A stretch of DNA of 35,688 nucleotides from Halanaerobiales bacterium (GTDB lineage: Bacteria > Bacillota > Halanaerobiia > B1SED10-174): NCBI GenBank assembly GCA_003551905.1, contig PUNT01000246.1:1-35688 (forward strand). Reading direction: 5' to 3'. The first letter of the stretch is position 1, and every line of letters begins with the position of its first letter. The notes beneath the pieces were generated by a model that worked only from the letters and a program-made list of their open reading frames with translations, had not been told where the DNA came from and did not search any database. This document shows, in pieces, positions 18,225 through 27,062 of this stretch. The translations under genes and the position numbers were made by a program.

Positions 18225-18884
18225 TCAAAGCCACTCTACTTCAAAAATTCCTTTCCTGCTTGATATTTGACTGCTAACCTGGTTGAGATCTGCAGTTTTC
18301 AGCATCCTTATCTTAATATTAATAATTATTTCAGGTTTGTGGGTTATTGGTTCAAGATTGATTCTTTCGATATTTAGCCCAGCCTCACCTAGAATGGAGC
18401 CTATCTGTCCCATAATACCAGGTTGATCTATAGCTCGAATGCGAATTTCTTTATATTTTCCTTTTGCTGTTGCCATAAATTCTATTTGAGACAATAACCA
18501 TAGGCTGGCAAATATGATAATAGAAGCAAAGAAAGCACCAAAATACAGCCCAGCACCAACAGCCAGCCCCACTCCGGCCACTGCCCAGAGACTGGCTGCA
18601 GTTGTTAGGCCTTTAACAGTGGCTCCTTCCCTGATAATGGTTCCTGCTCCTAAAAAACCAATTCCGCTTACTACCTGGGCAGCAATACGGCCAGGATCAG
18701 CAGCAACACCGTAGTAATCATGGATGTTCTGTGAGATTATCATAATCAGGGTTGCTCCCATGCATACCAGTATGTGGGTTCGGAATCCTGCTGGTCGCTC
18801 GTGGATTTCTCTTTCCCAGCCAATCAAGCCACCGAAAATCACTGCCAGGACAAGCTTTAATAAAATATTCAATTCGGGGATCAC
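18225..18884 (-). CDS. MgtC/SapB-family membrane protein with C-terminal ACT-like domain
   Basis: GGLIGWEREIHERPAGFRTHILVCMGATLIMIIS, GRIAAQVVSGIGFLGAGTIIREGATVKGLTTAASLWAVAGVGLAVG; C-terminus EIRIRAIDQPGIMGQIGSILGEAGLNIERINLEPI. GTG start at 18884, SD GGGGG, one nt after the proS stop. Confidence 0.92.
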   Translation of the reverse strand: MIPELNILLKLVLAVIFGGLIGWEREIHERPAGFRTHILVCMGATLIMIISQNIHDYYGVAADPGRIAAQVVSGIGFLGAGTIIREGATVKGLTTAASLWAVAGVGLAVGAGLYFGAFFASIIIFASLWLLSQIEFMATAKGKYKEIRIRAIDQPGIMGQIGSILGEAGLNIERINLEPITHKPEIIINIKIRMLKTADLNQVSSQISSRKGIFEVEWL

Positions 18885-18885
18885 T

Positions 18886-20577
18886 CTATTCCCCCTTTCT
18901 CTTCCTGAATTGGTTAACCCATTGCACAACCTGATGGATGTTGACAATTTCAGTTTTTCCTGAAGCCCTCTCCTTAATCTCTATTTTCCCCTCTTTGGCA
19001 AATTTCCCTACTGTAATACGTAGAGGAATACCTAAAAGGTCAGCATCATTAAATTTAACTCCTGGCCTTTCCTTCCTGTTGTCCCAAAGAGTCTCTACGT
19101 CAATATTCCATAATTCTTTGTATATATTCTCTGCAACATTATTTATTTCATCTGAAGCACCCAGGCTCAAAACGATGACTTGAAAAGGAGCAAGAGGCCA
19201 GGGCCAAACTATTCCCATATCATCATGGTTTTGTTCTATAGCTGCTGCAACAGTTCTACCTACCCCAATACCATAACAGCCCATTATAAAAGGTCTTTCC
19301 TTGCCATCAGCGTCAATAAAAAATGCTTTCATGGCCTGACTGTATTTAGTGCCCAGTTTAAATATATGCCCCACTTCGATTCCCCGGGCAGTTCTTAAAG
19401 GATTTGAACAGTGAGGGCAGCCATCTCCAGATTGGGTCAGTCGGATATCTGCAATTATCTGAGGCTTGAAATCCTGGCCAGGTATTACACCAGTAAGATG
19501 GTAATCCTTTTCATTAGCTCCGGTGATTCCCCAGTCCATCTTCATAACCAGGTTATCCGAAATAATTTTGAATCCTTTTTGATCTACTGGTCCTACAAAA
19601 CCCATGGGCCTTTCCAGGGAATCATCCACTACCATTTCTATTTCATTTTCTTGCAATGCATTTTTCAGCTTCACTTCATTTATTTGATCATTACCCCGGA
19701 GCAGAGCCATATATTCCCCTTTTTCTCCCCGGTAGATGAGTGTTTTTATTGTATGTTCTTCCGGTACAGATAGATATTCTGCTAGTTGAGCTATAGTTTT
19801 AATGTCAGGCGTGTATAACATTTCTTTTTTGGGTTTTACCGGCATCTCTTTTACCTTTACCCTGGCCGAAGCTTTTTCTATATTTGCAGCATATTCACAA
19901 TCACCGCAGTATAGCACCTGATCTTCACCAGTATCCGCTGTCACCATGAATTCATGGGAATCACTACCACCTATAGGTCCGGTATCTGCTTCCACTACCC
20001 GGTAATCCAGATCACAGCGGTTAAAGATATTGCAATAAGCATGGTACATTTTTTCATAACATTCATCCAGTGATTCTCTGCTGGCATGAAAACTATATGC
20101 ATCCTTCATGGTAAATTCCCGAGCCCGCATCACACCAAATCTTGGCCTGATTTCATCTCTCATCTTGGTTTGAATTTGGTAAAAGTTCAAGGGCAGATCC
20201 TTATAGGATTTTAGTTCGTGTCTGACTAAAAAGGTTATAATTTCTTCATGAGTTGGACCAAGGCAGAATTCTCTTTCCTTCCGGTCCTTCAATCTTACCA
20301 GTTCTGGTCCATATTCAGCCCAGCGTCCGGATTCTTTCCAGAGTTCTGCAGGATGCAGTACTGGCATGAGGAGCTCTTGAGCCCCGGCTTTATCAAGCTC
20401 TTCCCGAATTATTGTTTCAAGTTTTTTCATTACCCGGTAGCCGAGAGGTAGGTATGAATAGATTCCTGCCGCAACCTTGCGAATCATGCCTGCTCTCAGC
20501 ATCAATTGCTGGCTTATTACTTCTGCCTCAGCTGGTAATTCTCTCAGTGTGGGGCAGAAAAATTCTTTCATAAGCAT
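18886..20577 (-). CDS. proS: Prolyl-tRNA synthetase
   Basis: LRELPAEAEVISQQLMLRAGMIRKVAAGIYSYLPLGYRVMKKLE, GPTHEEIIT, RPRFGVMRAREFTMKDAYSFH, FIMGCYGIGVGRTVAAAIEQNHDD, YbaK-type insertion. ATG at 20577 follows SD GAGGAG. Confidence 0.97.
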   Translation of the reverse strand: MLMKEFFCPTLRELPAEAEVISQQLMLRAGMIRKVAAGIYSYLPLGYRVMKKLETIIREELDKAGAQELLMPVLHPAELWKESGRWAEYGPELVRLKDRKEREFCLGPTHEEIITFLVRHELKSYKDLPLNFYQIQTKMRDEIRPRFGVMRAREFTMKDAYSFHASRESLDECYEKMYHAYCNIFNRCDLDYRVVEADTGPIGGSDSHEFMVTADTGEDQVLYCGDCEYAANIEKASARVKVKEMPVKPKKEMLYTPDIKTIAQLAEYLSVPEEHTIKTLIYRGEKGEYMALLRGNDQINEVKLKNALQENEIEMVVDDSLERPMGFVGPVDQKGFKIISDNLVMKMDWGITGANEKDYHLTGVIPGQDFKPQIIADIRLTQSGDGCPHCSNPLRTARGIEVGHIFKLGTKYSQAMKAFFIDADGKERPFIMGCYGIGVGRTVAAAIEQNHDDMGIVWPWPLAPFQVIVLSLGASDEINNVAENIYKELWNIDVETLWDNRKERPGVKFNDADLLGIPLRITVGKFAKEGKIEIKERASGKTEIVNIHQVVQWVNQFRKRKGE

Positions 20578-20600
20578 TTTTATCACTCCTCATTGATAAT

Positions 20601-20812
20601 AAAAAACTTCTCATCCACAAGGGACGAGAAGTTCATTACAACCCGCGGTACCACCCTAATTTCCCGAAGGACACTCGAGCCTCTAAGGGGGCTAGCCTGA
20701 TGCTAAAAATTCCGGCGGGTTCAGAAGGTGCAGATGCAGATCTTCCAGCCTGGAATCCGCTCTCTGAGTTTCTGCAGGACTTCTTAATATTCCGAGAAAG
20801 CATCATTCATTT
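20601..20812 (-). ncRNA. T-box leader of proS-mgtC with terminator; probable proline specifier CCC
   Basis: Minus strand contains T-box core TTAGGGTGGTACCGCGGGTT (20640-20659), then terminator AACTTCTCGTCCCTTGTGGATGAGAAGTTTTTT (20601-20633). CCC at 20717-20719 after GAA in the stem I region. Confidence 0.93.
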
Positions 20813-20818
20813 TTTGTA

Positions 20819-20847
20819 ATTTTACCAATTTATTTACTTCCTGTCAA
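20819..20847 (-). promoter_or_regulatory. Sigma-A promoter for the T-box proS transcript: TTGACA-N17-TAAAAT
   Basis: Minus strand TTGACA (20842-20847), 17 nt, TAAAAT (20819-20824), overlapping the ispG 3' end. Confidence 0.8.
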
Positions 20848-21895
20848 GGATATATTCCTGGAGTGCCTTAAGGAGCGCTTGGGGCAGTTCTTTAGAGGAA
20901 TAGGTTCCAATGATTTCACCTTTTTTAAAGAGGGCACCCTTATTTTTGCCGCCAGCAATACCTAAGTGTGCTTCCCTGGCTTCACCAGGTCCGTTAACAA
21001 CACATCCCATTACTGCAATATTAACTGGTTCTTCTATATGGCAGGTTTTTCTATCAAGTTCTTCTACAATTTCTTTTACATCAATCTCACATCTTCCGCA
21101 GGTAGGACAGGAAAAGATATTGACTCCTCTAGTTCTTATCTCCAGGGCATTTAAAAGGTCCCAGGCCACCCGGACCTCCTCCACAGGGTTTTCTGTAAGA
21201 GAAATCCGGATAGTATCACCCAATCCTTCCAGCAAAAGTGGTGACAGACCTGATATTGAACGAACTATGCCCCGGCGAAAAGTACCAGCTTCAGTTATTC
21301 CCAGATGCAGTGGGTAAGAGTTTTCCCTGGCAATTATTCGGTTGGCCTCAATGGTCTCCAGAATATTTGTTGATTTTAAAGATAAAACTAGATCAGTAAA
21401 CCCATGGGTCTGAAATATTTCAATGTACTCCCGGGCAGTTTCTACCAGGGCCTGAGAATTTGGTCCTCCAGCTTTTTTTATTTTATCTTCTGGCAGGGAA
21501 CCGCTGTTGATGCCAATTCTTATGGGAACTTTGTTTTCTTTCGCCCGTTCAATTATAGCTTGAACGTGTTCACGTTTGCCAATATTGCCAGGGTTTATGC
21601 GCAAGCCGGCTACACCTGAATCCAGGGCACCCAAAGCCAATCGATAATCAAAATGAATATCAGCAACAACCGGCATGGGGGAATTTTTAATTATAGCAGG
21701 TAATGCACTTACAGCACCATTGTTGGGGACTGCGATGCGAACTACCTCGCAACCAACCTGACTTAGTTCCCTGATTTGCTTAAGAGTTGCTTCAACATCT
21801 TTTGTATCTGTATCGGTCATAGACTGAACCATAATAGGGGCATCTCCACCAACAGGTACATTACCATAAAATACTTTTTGGGTTTTCCTGCGCAA
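20834..21895 (-). CDS. ispG: 4-hydroxy-3-methylbut-2-enyl diphosphate synthase (flavodoxin/ferredoxin)
   Basis: RRKTQKVFYGNVPVGGDAPIMVQSMTDTDTKD, CPTCGRCEID, NIAVMGCVVNGPGEA. TTG start at 21895 with SD GAGGTG preferred over GTG at 21904. Confidence 0.96.
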   Translation of the reverse strand: MRRKTQKVFYGNVPVGGDAPIMVQSMTDTDTKDVEATLKQIRELSQVGCEVVRIAVPNNGAVSALPAIIKNSPMPVVADIHFDYRLALGALDSGVAGLRINPGNIGKREHVQAIIERAKENKVPIRIGINSGSLPEDKIKKAGGPNSQALVETAREYIEIFQTHGFTDLVLSLKSTNILETIEANRIIARENSYPLHLGITEAGTFRRGIVRSISGLSPLLLEGLGDTIRISLTENPVEEVRVAWDLLNALEIRTRGVNIFSCPTCGRCEIDVKEIVEELDRKTCHIEEPVNIAVMGCVVNGPGEAREAHLGIAGGKNKGALFKKGEIIGTYSSKELPQALLKALQEYILDRK

Positions 21896-21905
21896 AATAT
21901 TCACC

Positions 21906-23009
21906 TCAGAAGATTTGGGTTATATCTCGGATGATGATAATGACTATCAATATGATGAGAAAAACAAAACCAATGAAATGGGCATAACCCTCCTTTTGTG
22001 GGTCAACAGCTTTCCCCCTAACCATTTCCAAAAGGATGAAGATTAGGCGTCCTCCATCCAAGGCTGGTATGGGTAGGAGATTAATAATGGCCAGGTTGAT
22101 GCTGATAATTGCTGTGAGGTTCATAACATTCAATATGCCTACCCGGGCAGCTTCGCCAACCATCTGAGCTATCCTGACTGGCCCACCAATATCGGCAGGA
22201 GCTCGGCCGGTAATCATCTCCGATATGCCAATAAAGATTGCTTCGGTAACAAACCAGGTGTTTTGTACACCAAGTTTCAAGGACTCCCAGATAGGGACTT
22301 TTTCCCTGATCCATTGTGGATAGATGCCTATAACTCCAGCACCCTGTTCATTAGTTTCTGGTGTCAACTGGAAGGTTAATAGTTCGCCCCTGCGGTTTAC
22401 CTGGATGGTGAGTTCCTGGCCAGGAGATTTGTTGATTTTGCCAGCCATATTATCCCAGCTGTCAACAACCTGACCCTCAATTGCTACTATCTTATCACCA
22501 GCACGAATACCTGCTTCATGGGCAGGCATGGTTGGTATTACATCGCCAAGGACAGTGCTGTCCAGAGCATCAACAGGAATTCCAAAAAAAGCGAATGCCA
22601 GGAAAAACACCAGAATTGCTAAAAAAACATTCATTAGAGGCCCCATGGCGATTATGATTAATCGCTTATAAGCAGGTTTTTGGAAAAAGCAGCGCTCATC
22701 TTCAGTAGCTTTTTTTATGACTTTTTGTCTTTCTTGATCAATTTCCTCATCTTCGGGCATCTCGCCCAAAAGTTTGCAGAACCCTCCCAGTGGAAAAGCT
22801 CTTACTGAGTAAACTGTTTCTCCTCTCTTCCGGGAAAATATCTTGGGTCCAAAACCCAGGGCAAATTCTTCCACATAAACGCCAAATCTCTTTGCTGCCA
22901 GGAAATGGCCCATTTCATGGAAAAATATCAAAACCCCCAGAACTATAATGAAAGTGAAGATCGTTTGAGAGATTGATATGACATTTTCTAAGAAAAGGAA
23001 GTGAGCCAT
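21906..23009 (-). CDS. rseP: RIP site-2 metalloprotease RseP/RasP
   Basis: FFHEMGHFLAAKRFGVYVEEFALGFGPKIFS, PDZ domain, INLLPIPALDGGRL. Confidence 0.95.
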   Translation of the reverse strand: MAHFLFLENVISISQTIFTFIIVLGVLIFFHEMGHFLAAKRFGVYVEEFALGFGPKIFSRKRGETVYSVRAFPLGGFCKLLGEMPEDEEIDQERQKVIKKATEDERCFFQKPAYKRLIIIAMGPLMNVFLAILVFFLAFAFFGIPVDALDSTVLGDVIPTMPAHEAGIRAGDKIVAIEGQVVDSWDNMAGKINKSPGQELTIQVNRRGELLTFQLTPETNEQGAGVIGIYPQWIREKVPIWESLKLGVQNTWFVTEAIFIGISEMITGRAPADIGGPVRIAQMVGEAARVGILNVMNLTAIISINLAIINLLPIPALDGGRLIFILLEMVRGKAVDPQKEGYAHFIGFVFLIILIVIIIIRDITQIF

Positions 23010-24166
23010 TACTCCACCTCCATTTGAATTTGGTCTCTAGCCCAGGAATCTGCATATAGAACATCATCCAGGGTTTTAATAATCTTTTTCTTATGTCTTT
23101 TTAATATTCTTTCCAAAATCACAGCAATATCAGTAAATGATATTTTACCTTCCAAAAACAAACTTACCAGGACTTCATTGGCCCCATTCAATACTACCGG
23201 CATGGTCCCTCCAGCTTTACCTGCTTCATATCCAATTCGCAGGGCAGGGAAGTCCTCAAATCGAGGTTTAGCAAATGTAAGCTGCCCCTGAGATGTCAGG
23301 TCCAATTCTGCTATTTTACAATGTTTTCTCCGGGGATAGGTCAAGGCATATTGAATTGGTCCTCGCATGTCTGGCACACCCATGTGAGCTAGGATTGACC
23401 TATCTTTTAGTTGAATCATGGAGTGAATAATGCTTTCCGGGTGAATTAGTACCTCAATTCTATCATAATCTAGATCGAATAACCAGTGAGCTTCAATGAC
23501 CTCCAGAGCTTTGTTCATAAGTGTTGCAGAATCTATAGAAATTTTTTTACCCATGGACCAGTTGGGATGTTTGAGGGCCATATCAGGAGTTATCTTTTTA
23601 AATTCTTCTTTACATGTCTTGTGGAACGGTCCACCGGATGCAGTTAAGATTATCCGGTCCAGATGGTTTCTGTCCTCATTCTGCAAGAGCTGGAAAATAG
23701 CACTGTGTTCACTGTCAACTGGTATGATTTGGTTTGCTTTTTCTTCCAGGAGGCTCTTAATTAATGGACCGCCGGTAACCAGACTTTCTTTGTTGGCCAG
23801 AGCCAGAATTTTATTGTTTTCCAGGGCCAGGAGGCTGGGTTGCAGGCCAGCAATACCTGTAATGCCATTGACTACGGTGGTTACTTCTGTTTTGGCAAGC
23901 AGTTCCTCAATGCCTTCCTTGCCGGAAAGAACTATTGTTGGATAATTTTTGAGCTGTTTCTTGAGAATATCCGCATTTTTTTCTTCTGTTATTACAGCAA
24001 ATTTGGGTTGATAGCGCTTTATCTGCTCTATGAAGAGAGCAATATTTTTATGACAGCTTATTCCCCAAAGCTCATGTTCAAATTCTTTTTTTTCTTTGAG
24101 AAATTCAATTGTTTCCAGGGTCTGAACTCCAATTGAACCTGTTGCCCCCAATACTACAATTCCCAT
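23009..24166 (-). CDS. dxr: 1-deoxy-D-xylulose 5-phosphate reductoisomerase
   Basis: MGIVVLGATGSIGVQTLE, LANKESLVTGG, IPVDSEHSAIFQ, LTASGGPF, HPNWSMGKKISIDSATLMNKALEVIEAH. Confidence 0.97.
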   Translation of the reverse strand: MGIVVLGATGSIGVQTLETIEFLKEKKEFEHELWGISCHKNIALFIEQIKRYQPKFAVITEEKNADILKKQLKNYPTIVLSGKEGIEELLAKTEVTTVVNGITGIAGLQPSLLALENNKILALANKESLVTGGPLIKSLLEEKANQIIPVDSEHSAIFQLLQNEDRNHLDRIILTASGGPFHKTCKEEFKKITPDMALKHPNWSMGKKISIDSATLMNKALEVIEAHWLFDLDYDRIEVLIHPESIIHSMIQLKDRSILAHMGVPDMRGPIQYALTYPRRKHCKIAELDLTSQGQLTFAKPRFEDFPALRIGYEAGKAGGTMPVVLNGANEVLVSLFLEGKISFTDIAVILERILKRHKKKIIKTLDDVLYADSWARDQIQMEVE

Positions 24167-24177
24167 AAAACCCACCT

Positions 24178-25257
24178 TTACTTGAATAATAATTTCCAAT
24201 CAGCAAGAAGCCCTGCCCTAATAAAGGCTTTTCCTACTATCACTATTGCTGGCCCGATAATTACACCACTAACACCAAAGATACGTAAACCTAAATAGAT
24301 GGAGATTAAAGTTGCTACTGGATGCACACCAATATTTTGACCGATAATTTTGGGCTCAAGCATAGATCTCACTACTACCATTGTTCCATAGAGAGCTAAA
24401 AGCATGAATGCGAAACTAACATTACCTGCCATGAAGGAGTAGAATATCCAGGGGACAAATATCAAGCCGGGACCAACTATAGGGATAAGATCAAGGATAC
24501 CAGAAATTAACCCCAGGATCAATGAGTAATCACTCTGAAATATTTCCAGGCCAATTATTGTTATAATTGTGGTTACAGTAATTAAAACTAATTGAGCTCT
24601 GATGAAACCAATAGCGCTGGATGCCAGTTCTGCTCTAAAGTGTTGAGCTTTTTCCTGCCATTCTTCAGGAATTAAGCTGAGAATGCTCTTGCCCAGGATT
24701 TCCTTGTCCTTGCTGATGAAAAATGTGGCTATAAAACTTATCAGGAGGATAATGAAGAAATTAACCGCTCTCTGAGCACTGTCTTGAAGGGTGCGGAAAA
24801 TGGCCCCAATACCATCCCTTACTCCCTCCAGGAGATCTTCAAGTCCATCTTCTACCGCTTTTTGTAACTGAGGAGAAATTTCCCATGATTCCATGACTTC
24901 CTGCAGTCTTTCATGGTCCCATAAAACTTCTAGCAAAGCCAGTGCTTCTTGATAGTCAGGCAAAGACCTGATTAGCCGATCCATCTCAAAAAACAGTCTG
25001 GAAGTACCAGTTATGATGACAATAATAAGAAATGCTATGAGTATTCCCAAACAAATTACAACTGATATTGTTCGGGTTAACCGGGCGCTTTTTTGCAGGA
25101 AAACCACAGCTGGTTCAATAAGACTGGCCAGAACCAGGGCTATAATGAATGGTACAAAGTAAGGAAGTATATTGGTGATAAAAAAGTACAGTAAGACCAG
25201 GATTATGATTGCTAAAAAAATATATAAAAATATTCGTAGATTGTTGTTAACTTCCAT
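24178..25257 (-). CDS. AI-2E-family transporter, similar to sporulation integral membrane protein YtvI
   Basis: About 8 hydrophobic segments; IGFIRAQLVLITVTTIITIIGLEIF, LIPIVGPGLIFVPW, LEPKIIGQNIGVHPVATLISIYLGLRIFGVSGVIIGP. Confidence 0.8.
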   Translation of the reverse strand: MEVNNNLRIFLYIFLAIIILVLLYFFITNILPYFVPFIIALVLASLIEPAVVFLQKSARLTRTISVVICLGILIAFLIIVIITGTSRLFFEMDRLIRSLPDYQEALALLEVLWDHERLQEVMESWEISPQLQKAVEDGLEDLLEGVRDGIGAIFRTLQDSAQRAVNFFIILLISFIATFFISKDKEILGKSILSLIPEEWQEKAQHFRAELASSAIGFIRAQLVLITVTTIITIIGLEIFQSDYSLILGLISGILDLIPIVGPGLIFVPWIFYSFMAGNVSFAFMLLALYGTMVVVRSMLEPKIIGQNIGVHPVATLISIYLGLRIFGVSGVIIGPAIVIVGKAFIRAGLLADWKLLFK

Positions 25258-25272
25258 TGGTCTTACCTCCAG

Positions 25273-26094
25273 TTAGAGAAAGATTGATAAAAAATAATAA
25301 GCTAAGGGAATATTGAAAAGAAGACTGTCACAGCGATCCAGAGCTCCTCCGTGCCCGGGGAAAATGGTTCCTGTATCGCTGATATTGGCTTTTCTTTTCA
25401 GACAGGATTCTACCAGATCACCAAACTGACCTGCAATAGACATTAGAAATCCAAGAAAAATAAAAGCAAACAGGTTCAGAGGGCTGAAAAAAGACATGAT
25501 AACAGCAGAGGCAAATCCCAGAATACCTCCCCCTATGGCTCCTTCCCAGGTCTTGTTGGGGCTGACTTTAGGGGAAAGTTTGTTTTTTCCCAGAGAACTA
25601 CCTATAAAATATGCACCTATATCTGTAATCCAGGTAACTATAAAAACAAACCAGATAATAATAATTGCATTTTCCATGGTCATACGAATCAAAATAAGAT
25701 GGGCTAAAAAGAAAGGTATATATACTACACCTAACCAGGACATGGGAAAGTAACTGCAAAAATTATCTGAACCTTTGACAAAAGAATCTATTGCTGTTAT
25801 GAGAAAGGACAAAAAAAGCAGGGCATAAATATAGTTTTCTCCCAGGAGTTCAATACCTAAATATGTGCCGGGTATCAATAATATGCCGGCTGCATACAGA
25901 TTAGCGCTGGGAAAATTGCCATGGATTTTCTTGCCTATTGAAGAAAATTCCCCGAGAGCAATCATGGCGAAAAGAAAAACAGCTGCTGTATAGATGAACC
26001 TACCTTCAATTATAACAAAAAATACAACAATTATACAGAGTATTGCTGTTACTATTCTCTTCCTCAGTTTTTCAAACTTCTCTGATTTTTCCAA
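25273..26094 (-). CDS. cdsA: Phosphatidate cytidylyltransferase
   Basis: Multi-TM; TDIGAYFIGSSLGKNKLSPKVSPNKTWEGAIGG...GQFGDLVESCLKRKANISDTGTIFPGHGGALDRCDSLLF. Confidence 0.95.
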   Translation of the reverse strand: MEKSEKFEKLRKRIVTAILCIIVVFFVIIEGRFIYTAAVFLFAMIALGEFSSIGKKIHGNFPSANLYAAGILLIPGTYLGIELLGENYIYALLFLSFLITAIDSFVKGSDNFCSYFPMSWLGVVYIPFFLAHLILIRMTMENAIIIIWFVFIVTWITDIGAYFIGSSLGKNKLSPKVSPNKTWEGAIGGGILGFASAVIMSFFSPLNLFAFIFLGFLMSIAGQFGDLVESCLKRKANISDTGTIFPGHGGALDRCDSLLFNIPLAYYFLSIFL

Positions 26095-26818
26095 ATCGAC
26101 GTTGCCTCCTGCTAAATTCGCTTAATGCCTTGGCCAGTTCATCCTGATTAAAATCAGGCCAGTAAGTGCTGGTAAAATAGAGTTCGGCATAAGCTGTTTG
26201 CCAGAGCAAGAAATTGCTCAACCGCATGTCACCGCCAGTTCTGATTAAAAAGTCAACATCAGGAACATCGTAGGTATATAAAAAACGAGAAAAGTAGTCC
26301 TGAGTAATACCTTCTGCAGGCAAGTCTTTCACAGCATGGTATAGATTTTCTACAGCATCTAAGATTTCCCTTCTTCCCCCATAATTCAAAGCGATATTGA
26401 GCCTGAGTACATCGCAATGCTTTGAGCTCTCTTCTATATCTTGAATAAGTTCCTGTAATTTAGCAGGAAGTTGTGTTCTATCCCCAATAACACATACCCT
26501 GGTTTTGTTTTTAAGGAGTTCTTTTTTTTCTTTTCTTAAAGTAGTTTCAAACAGTTTCATGAGAAAACTAACCTCATCTGTAGGTCTTCCCCAGTTTTCA
26601 GTGGAAAATGCATAAACGGTCAAAACTGAAATGCCCAGTTCTCCACACCAGCGTGAGACATCTTTCAATTTCTCAACACCTGCTTTATGCCCTGCTTTCC
26701 GGGGCATCCTTTTCCTTTTTGCCCACCTGCCATTTCCATCCATGATTATTGCCAGATGTTCAGGAATTGTTCCTTTCTTCAGTTCTTCAATCTTTTTTTT
26801 CCAATCCATAGTGTACAA
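26072..26818 (-). CDS. uppS: Isoprenyl (undecaprenyl) diphosphate synthase
   Basis: PEHLAIIMDGNGRWAKRKRMPRKAGHKAG, YAFSTENWGRP, LNIALNYGGRREI, VDFLIRTGGDMRLSNFLLWQTAYAELYFT. Confidence 0.97.
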   Translation of the reverse strand: MYTMDWKKKIEELKKGTIPEHLAIIMDGNGRWAKRKRMPRKAGHKAGVEKLKDVSRWCGELGISVLTVYAFSTENWGRPTDEVSFLMKLFETTLRKEKKELLKNKTRVCVIGDRTQLPAKLQELIQDIEESSKHCDVLRLNIALNYGGRREILDAVENLYHAVKDLPAEGITQDYFSRFLYTYDVPDVDFLIRTGGDMRLSNFLLWQTAYAELYFTSTYWPDFNQDELAKALSEFSRRQRRFGKIREV

Positions 26819-26843
26819 TTTTCACCTGCCTTTATAAGGGGAA

Positions 26844-26862
26844 CCCCCTCAAACTGAGGGGG
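26844..26862 (-). other. Intergenic hairpin before uppS without a good U tract
   Basis: Minus strand CCCCCTCA-GTT-TGAGGGGG followed by TTCCCCTTAT. Confidence 0.5.
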
Positions 26863-26864
26863 GA

Positions 26865-27062
26865 TTAATCACTTGATTTGCTGGAGGGAAAAGCGAGAGT
26901 TAACTCCAGACCATCTTCTGCTTGTTTTACCCGGATAATTCGAGGTTCTGCATCAGTGTTGGAAAGCCTATGAGGTTCACAGCAGAAAAACTCAGCCTTC
27001 AGCCCTTTTTCTTTTAACAAATTCCTGGCTTCTTCTTCTGTCAGGCCTAGAAAAATATCCAT
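26865..27062 (-). CDS. Small (65 aa) PASTA-like conserved protein
   Basis: MDIFLGLTEEEARNLLKEKGLKAEFFCCEPHRLSNTDAEPRIIRVKQAEDGLELTLAFPSSKSSD resembles a single PASTA repeat. Abuts frr in the same operon. Confidence 0.6.
   Translation of the reverse strand: MDIFLGLTEEEARNLLKEKGLKAEFFCCEPHRLSNTDAEPRIIRVKQAEDGLELTLAFPSSKSSD

Noticed and set aside
23496-23945. Plus-strand 149-aa ORF
   Set aside because: Antisense to dxr; no domain or RBS support.
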